Shown here in pieces: positions 43,637 through 52,172 of a stretch of 64,000 nucleotides of DNA. This stretch comes from Kiloniella majae. Its GTDB lineage: Bacteria; Pseudomonadota; Alphaproteobacteria; Kiloniellales; Kiloniellaceae. Position 1 is the stretch's first letter. Each line of letters begins with the position of its first letter. The DNA is taken from the NCBI RefSeq assembly GCF_002118315.1, contig NZ_MTSZ01000009.1:1-64000 (forward strand). The letters are read 5' to 3'. The position numbers and the translations under genes were made by a program. The notes under the pieces were generated by a model. That model worked only from the letters and a program-made list of their open reading frames with translations, made no database searches and was not told where the DNA came from.

Positions 43637-43639
43637 GGG

Positions 43640-44326
43640 TTATTTCATCCATTTATCGTAATCAGAAACCAGTAGATGTTGAGGAGCTTCGTTTTCTTCT
43701 ATTTGAGAGAAACGTCCTATCTTTGCTTGGAAGACATTATCAGTTAGATCGTCATTTACTGTTGAGACTTCTCCGATGAGAACATCTGCTCTTTCCCCCC
43801 AGAAGGCGTGCCAAACGCCAGGCAGGAGGGTAACACTCTCGCCCGGTGCCAATTTTAAAAGGCCACCAGCTTTAAGCTTTCTGTTAATGCCATCACAGGG
43901 AACGACAACTTCCGCTTCTTCATCAATATCACCGTTAGGATCAGACATAAAAAGCTCAAGGACAAGATCGCCACCGCCCCGGTTAATAATATCTTCTGCT
44001 TTGATATTATGACGGTGCATAGGAGAAATTTGATCTTTGCGAGAAATCATAATTTTTTCGGCATAGAGCATACCTTTGCCAGTTTCCAGATCCTCTGCAA
44101 ATCCGTTTCTGACGGTAAAGAGAAATAACCCGAGTTCATCAAACTTTCCCTGACCGTAGTCAGTAATATCCCACCCCATACGGGCCTTTGTGATGCCTGT
44201 TAGTTCTTCTTTACGTGTTTGCATGTCCTGAGGAGTGAAATACGCAAAGGGGGGCAGGATATACCCGTGGGATTTGATGAAACTGTCTGATTGAGCAAGA
44301 ATTTCATTGACTTCTGAGCGTTGCAT
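43640..44326 (-). CDS. D-lyxose ketol-isomerase (D-mannose isomerase type)
   Basis: A cupin-fold metal isomerase of the D-lyxose isomerase family, which turns D-lyxose into D-xylulose and D-mannose into D-fructose. The 228-residue protein shows metal-binding His residues in ISPMHRHNIKAEDIINRGG (about 100-118) and a further His in LLPGVWHAFWG, with LVLELFMSDPNGD between them. The start at 44326 is chosen because the family begins near MQRSEVNEIL; an earlier in-frame start would overlap the regulator gene. It lies between the ROK regulator and fructokinase, which favours mannose to fructose as its job here. Confidence 0.85.
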   Translation of the reverse strand: MQRSEVNEILAQSDSFIKSHGYILPPFAYFTPQDMQTRKEELTGITKARMGWDITDYGQGKFDELGLFLFTVRNGFAEDLETGKGMLYAEKIMISRKDQISPMHRHNIKAEDIINRGGGDLVLELFMSDPNGDIDEEAEVVVPCDGINRKLKAGGLLKLAPGESVTLLPGVWHAFWGERADVLIGEVSTVNDDLTDNVFQAKIGRFSQIEENEAPQHLLVSDYDKWMK

Positions 44327-44354
44327 TTTTGAGTTCTCGTTAGTTTTAATAGGG

Positions 44355-45569
44355 TTATTGATTAAGAGATGTATTTTGATCAACAAGATAGCGATCAAAC
44401 AAAGGAAGACTTGCGCCACCTAAGGCACGGGCGACTGTTCCGAGTGATCCTTCACAGATAATCGGCTGTTCGATCCCCTGTTGATTGTAGTTTTTCAAAA
44501 CTTCTTGGGTGGCTTTGACGATGCGATGACGAACGTATTCCGGAAAGGCCCCATCAATTACCGTTGCTTCCTGATCAATCAATGCTGTGGTTGAAATGAT
44601 CGCCTGGGCCAAGCCATTTGCAACACATTCTATCCAGGGAGAAATTTTCTCATCGAAAGTTTGCCAGCCATTTTCTGTAGTCCATAGCGGAGAGGGATCT
44701 ATATTGGCCTCGAGCAACTGTTTCTCGAAGGTGACGATTGAGGCTTCGTCAATTAGCTGTCTGGTATGACCGTTCTTGTCACTGATCAGCATGGAGCCCA
44801 AGGCACCGGCATTCCCGTTTTTTCCTATGAAAAGGCTACCGTTGATAACCAAACCTCCACCGATGAAGGTGCCGATGTAGAAGTATGCAAAGTCGCGTTT
44901 ATTTTGGTTTGTTCCAAAAGCCAATTCAGCACCACAGGCGGCTGTTGCGTCATTTTGCACATAAACAGGGTAGGAACAGCTCTGACTTAATACCGTCTGT
45001 ATGTCATATGTTTTCCAGTTTTCCATCCTATCAATTGATGTGCCAATGGCCTCAGCCCAATTCCATAATTCAAATGGTATTGCGATACCCAGGCCAGAAA
45101 TTTTGGGTGCGTTTTCTCCTAAATCGGTCTCAAATTTTTTGATAGATTTAAGGGCAAACTTTTCAATGTCATCAGGTTCAGGAAAAGGGTAGGTGTGTAT
45201 TACCTTTTGCTTCACTCGTCCTAAAAAATCGACAAGGATCAGCTCCGAACTGCGTCGACCTATTTTTAAACCCAAAAAACACACACCATCAGGATTAAGA
45301 GAAAGGGGGACCGATGGCTGGCCAACTTTTCCGCGTACAGGCTCGCCCTTTATAAGTAATCCATCGGCCTCTAATGATCGCATAATGACAGATACAGTTT
45401 GTGCAGATAATCCTGTCATCTGTGCAAGTTTCATTTTGGGAAGCTGTCCATTACGACGCACAAGCGAGAGCACGAGGCGTTCGTTATAAGCTCTCATATT
45501 ACTTTGGTTAGATCCTTTTAGCGGTTGATCTAACTCATTAATATTTTTCGTTTCTTGACCCGAACCCAA
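44355..45569 (-). CDS. ROK-family transcriptional regulator of the frc cluster
   Basis: A sugar-responsive repressor of the XylR/NagC type. The N-terminal winged helix (LVLSLVRRNGQLPKMKLAQMT split; GLSAQTVSVIMRSL) is followed by the ROK sugar-kinase-like domain with GIAIPFELWNW, ACGAELAFG and YFYIGTFIGGGLVING. The Cys cluster of ROK kinases is not seen, which suits a regulator. The TTG at 45569 with AAAGG upstream is my choice of start; the frame is open further upstream, and an ATG at about 45485 would be too late as it cuts the helix-turn-helix. It is divergent from frcB, with a perfect inverted repeat between. Confidence 0.88.
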   Translation of the reverse strand: MGSGQETKNINELDQPLKGSNQSNMRAYNERLVLSLVRRNGQLPKMKLAQMTGLSAQTVSVIMRSLEADGLLIKGEPVRGKVGQPSVPLSLNPDGVCFLGLKIGRRSSELILVDFLGRVKQKVIHTYPFPEPDDIEKFALKSIKKFETDLGENAPKISGLGIAIPFELWNWAEAIGTSIDRMENWKTYDIQTVLSQSCSYPVYVQNDATAACGAELAFGTNQNKRDFAYFYIGTFIGGGLVINGSLFIGKNGNAGALGSMLISDKNGHTRQLIDEASIVTFEKQLLEANIDPSPLWTTENGWQTFDEKISPWIECVANGLAQAIISTTALIDQEATVIDGAFPEYVRHRIVKATQEVLKNYNQQGIEQPIICEGSLGTVARALGGASLPLFDRYLVDQNTSLNQ

Positions 45570-45663
45570 TATTTTGACCTTTGTTTTATCAGGGTGAAAT
45601 GTCGTGAAAATAATGACGTCACACGCTTTTATTGCGATTAATATCATGAATAATTTCACTATG

Positions 45664-45698
45664 GTCAATAAATAAATAAGAGTGATTTATTTATTGAC
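45664..45698. promoter_or_regulatory. perfect 14-bp inverted repeat, candidate ROK operator
   Basis: GTCAATAAATAAAT (45664-45677) and ATTTATTTATTGAC (45685-45698) are exactly complementary, with a 7-nt spacer. The right arm includes a TTGACA hexamer (45694-45699) that could serve as the -35 of frcB. It lies between the divergent ROK gene and frcB and is the only palindrome of this size in the window without a T-run, so an operator is more likely than a terminator. Confidence 0.7.
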
Positions 45699-45813
45699 AC
45701 TTGAACTTTTATGGTGTTGGAATTGAATTAAGCCGAATGAAAAGGCCAGATAAATGGTCTGAAACATTTCTACAGAAATGAATAATTTTTATATAAAGGG
45801 AGGAAGAATTGTC

Positions 45814-46842
45814 ATGAAACTCAATTCTTTGAAATATGGACTTATGGGGGCCGTTGCCTGTGGTGCAATGAGCGTATCACCAACACTTGCCGATAACGTA
45901 AGTGCCTGTTTGATTACCAAGACTGATACAAATCCATTTTTTGTCAAAATGAAAGAAGGGGCACTTTCCGGGGCAGAAAAAAATGGTATTGATCTGCAAA
46001 CCTTTGCCGGAAAGATTGATGGTGACGTTGAAACGCAAGTTGCGGCAATTGAAACCTGTATTGCATCTGGCGCAAAAGGTATTCTGATTACGCCGTCGGA
46101 CTCTGTTGCTCTTGCGCCAGCAGTAAAGCAGGCGCGTGATAACGGATTGCTTGTTATTGCTCTGGATACACCTTTTGAGCCAGCGGATACAGCCGATGCA
46201 ACGTTCGCGACTGATAACTTTAAAGCGGGTGTTCTGATTGGTGAATGGGCCAAAGCAAAAATGGGCAGCGATGCTGCGAATGCAAAAATAGCCCTGTTGG
46301 ATCTCAATGTGTCCGAAGTTTCTGTTGATTATTTACGTGATCAGGGATTTCTGACAGGTTTTGGCGTTGATGTTAAAGACCCAAAAGACATTGGCGACGA
46401 AGATGATCCACGTATTGTCGGTAATGATATTACGCAGGGTAATGAAGAGGGCGGGCGTAAAGCCATGGAAAACCTTCTGCAGAAAGATCCTGAAATCAAT
46501 CTGGTTTATACTATCAATGAACCATCCGCAGCGGGGGCGTATGAAGCTTTAAAAGCCGTTGGCCGTGAAAAGGACGTTTTGATTGTTTCTGTTGATGGCG
46601 GGTGCCCAGGTGTTCAAAATGTCAAAGAAGGCGTTATTGGCGCAACATCAATGCAATTCCCGTTGCTCATGGCATCAAAAGGTGTTGAAGCGATCAAAGC
46701 TTGGGCCGATACAGGAAAAAAACCTGAAAATACTCCGGGTCTGGATTTCTACGATACAGGTGTGCAGTTAATTACGGATGAGCCTGTTAAAGGGGTTGAA
46801 AGTATTGATTCCAAAGCTGGCCTTGGAAAGTGCTGGGGCTAG
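45814..46842 (+). CDS. frcB: fructose ABC transporter substrate-binding protein
   Basis: Periplasmic receptor for fructose (in Sinorhizobium also mannose and ribose). The 342-residue precursor has a signal peptide ([16 protein letters not shown], cleavage after TLA). The mature protein begins [18 protein letters not shown] and continues [34 protein letters not shown] and ends GLGKCWG, closely matching FrcB as I recall it. The ATG at 45814 has GGGAGGAAG upstream; the frame extends 12 codons further without a ribosome site. It is the first gene of frcBCAK and follows the inverted repeat. Confidence 0.93.
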   Translation: MKLNSLKYGLMGAVACGAMSVSPTLADNVSACLITKTDTNPFFVKMKEGALSGAEKNGIDLQTFAGKIDGDVETQVAAIETCIASGAKGILITPSDSVALAPAVKQARDNGLLVIALDTPFEPADTADATFATDNFKAGVLIGEWAKAKMGSDAANAKIALLDLNVSEVSVDYLRDQGFLTGFGVDVKDPKDIGDEDDPRIVGNDITQGNEEGGRKAMENLLQKDPEINLVYTINEPSAAGAYEALKAVGREKDVLIVSVDGGCPGVQNVKEGVIGATSMQFPLLMASKGVEAIKAWADTGKKPENTPGLDFYDTGVQLITDEPVKGVESIDSKAGLGKCWG

Positions 46843-46856
46843 TTTTCCTACGAAGG

Positions 46857-46890
46857 ACAGGGCTGGTTTGATTACCAGTCCTGCTCTTTT
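46857..46890 (+). terminator. attenuator-like hairpin after frcB
   Basis: About ten base pairs join ACAGGGCTGGT-type sequence (46857-46867) to ACCAGTCCTG (46874-46883), with one wobble, followed by CTCTTTT. The hairpin lies between frcB and frcC and would favour higher levels of the receptor. Confidence 0.6.
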
Positions 46891-46995
46891 CCCATTTTCT
46901 TCTTTTTAGTTTTCCCCTTTTTACTTTTCGAGGGATATTATTGTTTAAATTACTTGATAATGACTTCTGCTAACGGTTTGCGCTGTTACAGATAA

Positions 46996-48087
46996 ATGGC
47001 CCTATTAATTATTCACGATAGCAATGCCTTCATGACAAAAAACTACGAACACGCTTTACCCGATAACAAGGACGGTCCGGCCTCTTTCGAAGAGCACGAC
47101 AGGTCATTTATAAATCATATTCAACATTTCTTTCACCGTAATCCAACAATGGTGCCTGTCATTGTTTTGGCGATGAGCATCGTTGTTTTTGGTTTGGTTG
47201 CGGGAACCAAATTTTTTCATCCCTTTAATCTATCTCTTATTATGCAGCAGGTATCGATTATTGGCATTCTCGCTGCAGGGCAGAGTTTAATTATTTTGAC
47301 CGCAGGTATTGATTTATCTGTTGCTGCAATCATGGTTTTGACATCGGTTGTTATGGGGCGTTTTGCCGTTGTTTACGGTATCCCTATTTACCTTGCCATC
47401 CCGCTGGGCTTTGCTGTTGGTACTTTTTGTGGCTACCTCAATGGAAAATTGATCACGTTATTAAAGCTTCCCCCCTTTATTGTTACCTTGGGTACATGGA
47501 ATATTTTTTATGCGCTGAACCTCTGGTATTCCGGTGCACAATCAATTCGGGGGCAAGATATTGATAGCACGGCGCCTCTGTTAAAATGGTTTGGTGAACG
47601 CATCGTATTTTTTGGTGCTCAGCTAACCTACGGTACCATCTTGATGATGGTTGTCTTTTGCGTGCTCTGGTATTGCTTGAACAGAACGGCTTGGGGGCGA
47701 CATGTCTATGCTGTGGGGGATGATAAAGAAGCTGCTGAGCTTGCAGGTATTCGTACGGATAGAACACTCGTGTCGGTTTACATGGTTGCTGGCCTGATTT
47801 GTGCTGTCGGTGCCTGGGCATCTATTGGCAGAGTTGGCTCTGTTTCCCCGCAGAGTTTTTTTGAAGGTAACTTGCAATCCATTACAGCCGTTGTAATCGG
47901 CGGTGTTTCGCTTTTTGGTGGACGTGGATCAATTATGGGGCCTTTGATTGGGGCTTTGATCGTTGGTGTTTTTCAATCCGGGTTACGCCTTTCCGGTGTA
48001 GATGTTCTCTGGCAGGTCTTTGCCATTGGTTGGTTGATTATCATTGCGGTTGCGATTGACCAGTGGATCAGGAAATTATCGTCATGA
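46996..48087 (+). CDS. frcC: fructose ABC transporter permease
   Basis: Inner-membrane channel of the fructose importer. The 363-residue protein has a cytosolic N-terminus then 8-10 membrane helices of the RbsC/BPD_transp_2 type: SIIGILAAGQSLIILTAGID in parts, LPPFIVTLGTWNIFYALNL, and EAAELAGIRTDRTLV as the coupling loop, with VIGGVSLFGGRGSIMGPLIG near the end. ATG at 46996 and ATG at 47032 are both possible; neither has a clear ribosome site, and the shorter form MTKNYEHALP looks more natural. The stop overlaps the frcA start (ATGA). Confidence 0.9.
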   Translation: MALLIIHDSNAFMTKNYEHALPDNKDGPASFEEHDRSFINHIQHFFHRNPTMVPVIVLAMSIVVFGLVAGTKFFHPFNLSLIMQQVSIIGILAAGQSLIILTAGIDLSVAAIMVLTSVVMGRFAVVYGIPIYLAIPLGFAVGTFCGYLNGKLITLLKLPPFIVTLGTWNIFYALNLWYSGAQSIRGQDIDSTAPLLKWFGERIVFFGAQLTYGTILMMVVFCVLWYCLNRTAWGRHVYAVGDDKEAAELAGIRTDRTLVSVYMVAGLICAVGAWASIGRVGSVSPQSFFEGNLQSITAVVIGGVSLFGGRGSIMGPLIGALIVGVFQSGLRLSGVDVLWQVFAIGWLIIIAVAIDQWIRKLSS

Positions 48088-48869
48088 CAGAAACAATGAA
48101 ACCTGTACTTTCAGCAAAAGGTCTCGTGAAACGATATGGCCGGGTGACGGCACTGGATCACGCTGATTTTGATCTATATCCCGGTGAAATTCTGGCTGTT
48201 ATTGGCGATAACGGGGCAGGTAAATCATCTCTGATCAAAGCGATGTCGGGTGCCGTTCAATTGGATGAGGGGCAAATTGATTTGGATGGAGAGCCTGTAC
48301 GTTTTCCATCTCCAATGGCTGCGCGCGATGCAGGGATTGAAACCGTTTATCAAAACCTGGCTTTGTCTCCGGCGCTTTCCATCGCAGATAACCTGTTCCT
48401 GGGGCGTGAACTCCGGCAGAAAGGGGTAATGGGATCGCTTTTTCGAAAGCTGGATCGGCGAGAAATGAATAGAATTGCACGTGAGAAACTGAGCGAGCTC
48501 GGTCTCATGACTATTCAGGATATCTCCCAAGCCGTTGAGACCTTGTCCGGTGGGCAACGACAGGGAATAGCCGTGGCCCGTGCTGCTGCTTTTGGTTCTA
48601 AGGTTATCATTATGGATGAACCAACCGCTGCATTAGGCGTGAAAGAATCCCGTCGTGTTCTGGAATTGATAAAGGATGTGAAATCCCGGGGTATTCCGAT
48701 TGTATTGATTTCTCATAACATGCCACATGTTTTTGAAATAGCAGATAGAATTCATATCCACCGTCTCGGACGCCGATTATGTGTGATCAATCCAAAAGAA
48801 TACACGATGTCTGATGCTGTTGCCTTCATGACGGGGGCTAAAGAGCCGCCAAAAGAGCTGGTTGCGTGA
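48084..48869 (+). CDS. frcA: fructose ABC transporter ATP-binding protein
   Basis: Energises fructose import. The 261-residue protein is a single ABC domain, unlike the double-domain RbsA type, as expected for FrcA. Motifs: Walker A GDNGAGKSS, Q-loop YQNLALSPALSI, signature TLSGGQRQGIAVARA, Walker B VIIMDEPTAALG and switch His ISHNMPHVFEIADR. HRLGRR in the C-terminus fits the family. It overlaps frcC by 4 nt and the next gene by 4 nt. Confidence 0.92.
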   Translation: MTETMKPVLSAKGLVKRYGRVTALDHADFDLYPGEILAVIGDNGAGKSSLIKAMSGAVQLDEGQIDLDGEPVRFPSPMAARDAGIETVYQNLALSPALSIADNLFLGRELRQKGVMGSLFRKLDRREMNRIAREKLSELGLMTIQDISQAVETLSGGQRQGIAVARAAAFGSKVIIMDEPTAALGVKESRRVLELIKDVKSRGIPIVLISHNMPHVFEIADRIHIHRLGRRLCVINPKEYTMSDAVAFMTGAKEPPKELVA

Positions 48870-49504
48870 GCATTATAATGCATTCGGCAGAAGAACTCGC
48901 CGTCTATATTCTTAAGTTGAATAGAGATCGTGGACGTCTTGTGATTTCTATTGCAGGACCGCCAGGATCTGGCAAATCAACGCTGAGTGACACTCTTTGT
49001 GACTTAATCAATAACCAAATTAGTCGGGAAGAAGCCGTCGTGATGCCTATGGATGGATATCACCTTGATAATTCAATCCTGGAACGAAAGGGATTACTAT
49101 CAAGAAAAGGAGCTCCTGCGACTTTTGATGTCGAAAGTTTTCTATCGGATATCCAGCAAATATATAAAAAAGATACCGAACTAACTATTCCGGTTTTTGA
49201 TAGAGAACTGGATTGTTCAATTCCGAATGCCAAACATATTCGCAAAAGTCATGGCTTAATTTTGATGGAAGGTAACTACCTTCTGCTAAAGGATAACCCG
49301 TGGCATAAAATAAACAACTTTGTTGATTTGAGTATTTTCCTAAAAGTACCAATAGAAATGCTTGAAAAGCGTTTAATCAAGAGATGGTTGGATCATGGTT
49401 TGACTAAAGAAGAGGCAACCAAACGTGCTTTGTCCAACGATATTCCCAATGCCAATTTTGTAAATAATAACTCCTCACCAGCCGATATTATTCTTGACTT
49501 ATAA
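48866..49504 (+). CDS. frcK: FrcK-like P-loop kinase of the fructose transport operon
   Basis: A nucleoside/pantothenate-kinase-fold protein of 212 residues with P-loop SIAGPPGSGKSTLSDTL (about 27-43), the DGYHLDNSIL motif typical of the uridine kinase/phosphoribulokinase group and a C-terminal KRWLDHGLTKEEA lid. In Sinorhizobium a similar gene, frcK, is the fourth gene of the frcBCA operon; its substrate was not established as far as I know. It starts with GTG at 48866, overlapping frcA by 4 nt; ATG at 48878 is an alternative. A role in phosphorylating an imported sugar or derivative is inference. Confidence 0.8.
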   Translation: MSIIMHSAEELAVYILKLNRDRGRLVISIAGPPGSGKSTLSDTLCDLINNQISREEAVVMPMDGYHLDNSILERKGLLSRKGAPATFDVESFLSDIQQIYKKDTELTIPVFDRELDCSIPNAKHIRKSHGLILMEGNYLLLKDNPWHKINNFVDLSIFLKVPIEMLEKRLIKRWLDHGLTKEEATKRALSNDIPNANFVNNNSSPADIILDL

Positions 49505-49527
49505 TCTTTAATTGTCTGTAAAATAAA

Positions 49528-50442
49528 CTAAATCTCTGCGTTGACTTTAAATTTCATCCAACCTTGATATGTTTCTTGTGGCGCAAGAACATGAATGCCT
49601 GTCTCTTCCAAAGACATACCTTTTGATTCAGGGTTTAAAGCATCTGTTATATGTGATGTTGGCTCTACGCAGAAGTAATCTTCATCTTTGGGGGCGTAAA
49701 CAATAAGCCGATTGAGGTTTGTACTGGCACTCAGGTCGACCTTGATATTATCTTCTGGCCAATAGATCTGTGCTTTGCCGTCCCATGGTTCAAACTGGTT
49801 GTCGCATTCTAGCGCTTCTACCAATAGACTTTCCCTTAAATCCCAATGTTCGGGACACTTAACAAGCTTTGTAGGGAGACAGGTTGGCTCTGTCATCCAG
49901 ACATTTGGTACGTTTGCCTTTAAGCGCGTGTTTTTTCGTTTTGGGAAATAGGGATGCATCCCAAGACCAATGGGCGTTGGGCGATTACTGGTATTGGTGA
50001 CAGAAATTTCTTGAGTTAAATCAGTCCCTCTGAGGCTGAAAGTTTGAATGGCATGAAAATCAAACGGCCAGTCCCCGGATTTTGAATTTTTTGCTGCGTA
50101 ATTTAATTCCAACACGATTTGAGATTCATTCTGCTCTTTAACTTGCCAAAGCTTTTGCCAGGAAATTCCGTGAATGGAATGGGGGTGATCTGCAAAGTTC
50201 AAGGCAAGTTGATAAGACTGACTATCAAAAGTGAATTTTCCATGTTTAATGCGGTTGGAATAGGGGATTAACGGAAAGGAAGCCGAGTTCAGCGGTGAAA
50301 AGGTAGCCGCATTTTCTTGTTGATAGGGGCGTAGAATATCATACGCGCGTTCTTTCTTAATCGCATATGATGTAATACAGCCGCCATTTAAAGAAAAGGA
50401 GGCGACAGCTGTTTCAGTTTTAATAGTAAAATCTAAGGTCAA
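49528..50442 (-). CDS. aldose 1-epimerase family protein
   Basis: A mutarotase-fold protein that interconverts alpha and beta anomers of a sugar. The 304-residue protein has SFPLIPYSNRIKHGKF with the conserved N and R, HSIHGISWQKLW with the first catalytic-type His, PIGLGMHPYFP with the second His, and CVEPTSHITDALN with the conserved Glu as general base. All key positions are present. It starts with TTG at 50442 with no clear ribosome site, so the start is uncertain. It is convergent with frcK and probably serves the same sugars. Confidence 0.87.
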   Translation of the reverse strand: MTLDFTIKTETAVASFSLNGGCITSYAIKKERAYDILRPYQQENAATFSPLNSASFPLIPYSNRIKHGKFTFDSQSYQLALNFADHPHSIHGISWQKLWQVKEQNESQIVLELNYAAKNSKSGDWPFDFHAIQTFSLRGTDLTQEISVTNTSNRPTPIGLGMHPYFPKRKNTRLKANVPNVWMTEPTCLPTKLVKCPEHWDLRESLLVEALECDNQFEPWDGKAQIYWPEDNIKVDLSASTNLNRLIVYAPKDEDYFCVEPTSHITDALNPESKGMSLEETGIHVLAPQETYQGWMKFKVNAEI

Positions 50443-50628
50443 GAGTGACCGGCCTTTCGCCGTGTGGCGTTAACAATTATTTTAAAAGCGTCTTTGTATT
50501 GGTTGCGATACAGTTTTAATCAGATATTTTTTACAAGACTATAAAGTTTAATCCATTTTTCAAATCTAGATTTTCAAATATAAATACATACAAACCAAAA
50601 GTAACTGCGTAATGTGCCCGAATATTTT

Positions 50629-50647
50629 GCCATAACAGGTTTATGGC
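50629..50647. promoter_or_regulatory. palindrome upstream of tupBCA
   Basis: GCCATAA (50629-50635) and TTATGGC (50641-50647) with a 5-nt spacer, flanked by TTTT and AAAA nearly in register. It lies 45 nt before tupB and could bind a tungstate-responsive or ModE-like regulator. The binding protein is unknown. Confidence 0.45.
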
Positions 50648-50692
50648 GTAAAACTCTATGTACGTCCCGTTTCAGTTATATTTTGGAATTTT

Positions 50693-51397
50693 ATGAACGA
50701 TCTTTGGCAGGCATTTTTCAAAGCCATATCGCTTGTCGTTACTCTTGATGACAAGTTGCTTGAAATCGTCTTCCTATCCCTGCGGTTAAGCTTGTCAGCG
50801 GTGGGGATAGCCTTGTTTATTGCTTTGCCCTTGGGAGCAGTTCTTGCGCTAACGAAATTTCCAGGTCGGCGTATCCTTGTTATTATTATTAATGTGTTTA
50901 TGGGCTTACCCCCCGTCGTTGTCGGGCTTTTTGTCTATTTGCTGTTGTCTCGTAGCGGGCCCTTTGGAGTTTTCGGATTACTGTTTACGCCCACAGCTAT
51001 GATTATCGCGCAGGTTATACTGGTTGTGCCCATTGTAACGGCAATTACCCGACAGGTTCTTGAAGAACTCCATCTTGAATACGACGAGCTCCTGAGATCA
51101 CTTGATGTCCCATGGTATCGCAAGGTAACGGCCTTGGTATGGGATGCCCGGTTTTCACTGACAACGGCTGCGTTAGCCGGGTTTGGTCGCGCTATTTCAG
51201 AGGTCGGTGCGGTCATGATTGTTGGGGGCAATATCGATCACCTGACCCGTGTTATGACGACAGCGATTGCCCTTGAAGCAAGAAAAGGGGATTTGGTTAT
51301 GGCTCTTGCCCTTGGCTTGGTGTTGCTGGCGGTTGCCCTTGGGATCAACCTTTTCGCTTACAGCATTACTGAAACGGTAAAGAGGCGGCATCAGTGA
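50693..51397 (+). CDS. tupB: tungstate ABC transporter permease
   Basis: The membrane subunit for tungstate import. The 234-residue protein has about five to six membrane helices and the permease motif EYDELLRSLDVPWYRKVTAL (about residues 140-159) that contacts the ATPase. FGRAISEVGAVMIVGGNIDH and LTRVMTTAIALEARKGD are characteristic of TupB. The ATG at 50693 follows GGAATTTT. It is the first gene of tupB-tupC-tupA; the receptor gene, usually first, is last here. The stop overlaps the tupC start. Confidence 0.92.
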   Translation: MNDLWQAFFKAISLVVTLDDKLLEIVFLSLRLSLSAVGIALFIALPLGAVLALTKFPGRRILVIIINVFMGLPPVVVGLFVYLLLSRSGPFGVFGLLFTPTAMIIAQVILVVPIVTAITRQVLEELHLEYDELLRSLDVPWYRKVTALVWDARFSLTTAALAGFGRAISEVGAVMIVGGNIDHLTRVMTTAIALEARKGDLVMALALGLVLLAVALGINLFAYSITETVKRRHQ

Positions 51398-52158
51398 TGA
51401 CAAAACATCCTTCGATCTTACCGTTAAAAATTGAAAACCTTGAGTACGAAGCGGGCGGAAAGCATCTCGTCAAAAATATCAATTGTGAGTTCAGCCAAGG
51501 TAAAAGGTATCTTCTTTTGGGGCCAAACGGGGCAGGAAAAACACTTTTACTTCGACTGTGTCATGGTTTGTTGAAACCAAAATCAGGCAAAGTCGTGTGG
51601 TCTTCAGGCAAAGATATAAACCCCAAACACCATCAGGCAATGGTGACACAACGGCCAGTCATGTTGCGGCGTTCAGCCTATGCAAATATTGATTATGCGC
51701 TTTCAATTCGCGGTGTAGATAAAGCTCTGCGGCCCGACATGATTAACGCTGTTATTCAACGTACAGGATTAACACGGGTTGCTCATAAACTTGCGACAGT
51801 TCTCTCCTTGGGGGAACAGCAGCGTTTGGCGATTGCAAGGGCATGGGTTCTAAAGCCACAGGTTCTTTTTATGGATGAACCTACAGCCAGTCTGGATCCG
51901 CCTGCAACTCATTCTATTGAAGAGCTCATTCACGAAATTTCAGCAGAGGGCACGACGGTTATTATGACCTGCCATGATCTTGGACAGGCCAAGCGTCTGG
52001 CAACGGATGTTCTTTTCATGTTCAGAGGACGCATCAAGGAAATGTCTTCTGCAGATGAGTTCTTCTCTGGCCCGCAAAATGATCTGGCTCAAGCCTTTTT
52101 AGATGGTCAGCTGATTTGGTGGAAACGCCGACCTGACAAAGATGATGTTCAAATATAG
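51394..52158 (+). CDS. tupC: tungstate ABC transporter ATP-binding protein
   Basis: ATPase of the tungstate importer. The 254-residue protein has Walker A GPNGAGKTL, the Q-loop in AMVTQRPVMLRRSAYANI (typical for TupC), signature LSLGEQQRLAIARAW, Walker B VLFMDEPTASLDP and switch His MTCHDLGQAKRLA. It starts with GTG at 51394 or ATG at 51397, overlapping tupB by a few bases; tupA follows after 14 nt. Confidence 0.92.
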   Translation: MMTKHPSILPLKIENLEYEAGGKHLVKNINCEFSQGKRYLLLGPNGAGKTLLLRLCHGLLKPKSGKVVWSSGKDINPKHHQAMVTQRPVMLRRSAYANIDYALSIRGVDKALRPDMINAVIQRTGLTRVAHKLATVLSLGEQQRLAIARAWVLKPQVLFMDEPTASLDPPATHSIEELIHEISAEGTTVIMTCHDLGQAKRLATDVLFMFRGRIKEMSSADEFFSGPQNDLAQAFLDGQLIWWKRRPDKDDVQI

Positions 52159-52172
52159 GAGTTTTTATTTAA

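Noticed and set aside
45789-46307. 172-codon minus-strand frame opposite frcB
   Set aside because: Antisense to a strongly supported FrcB protein, no independent support.
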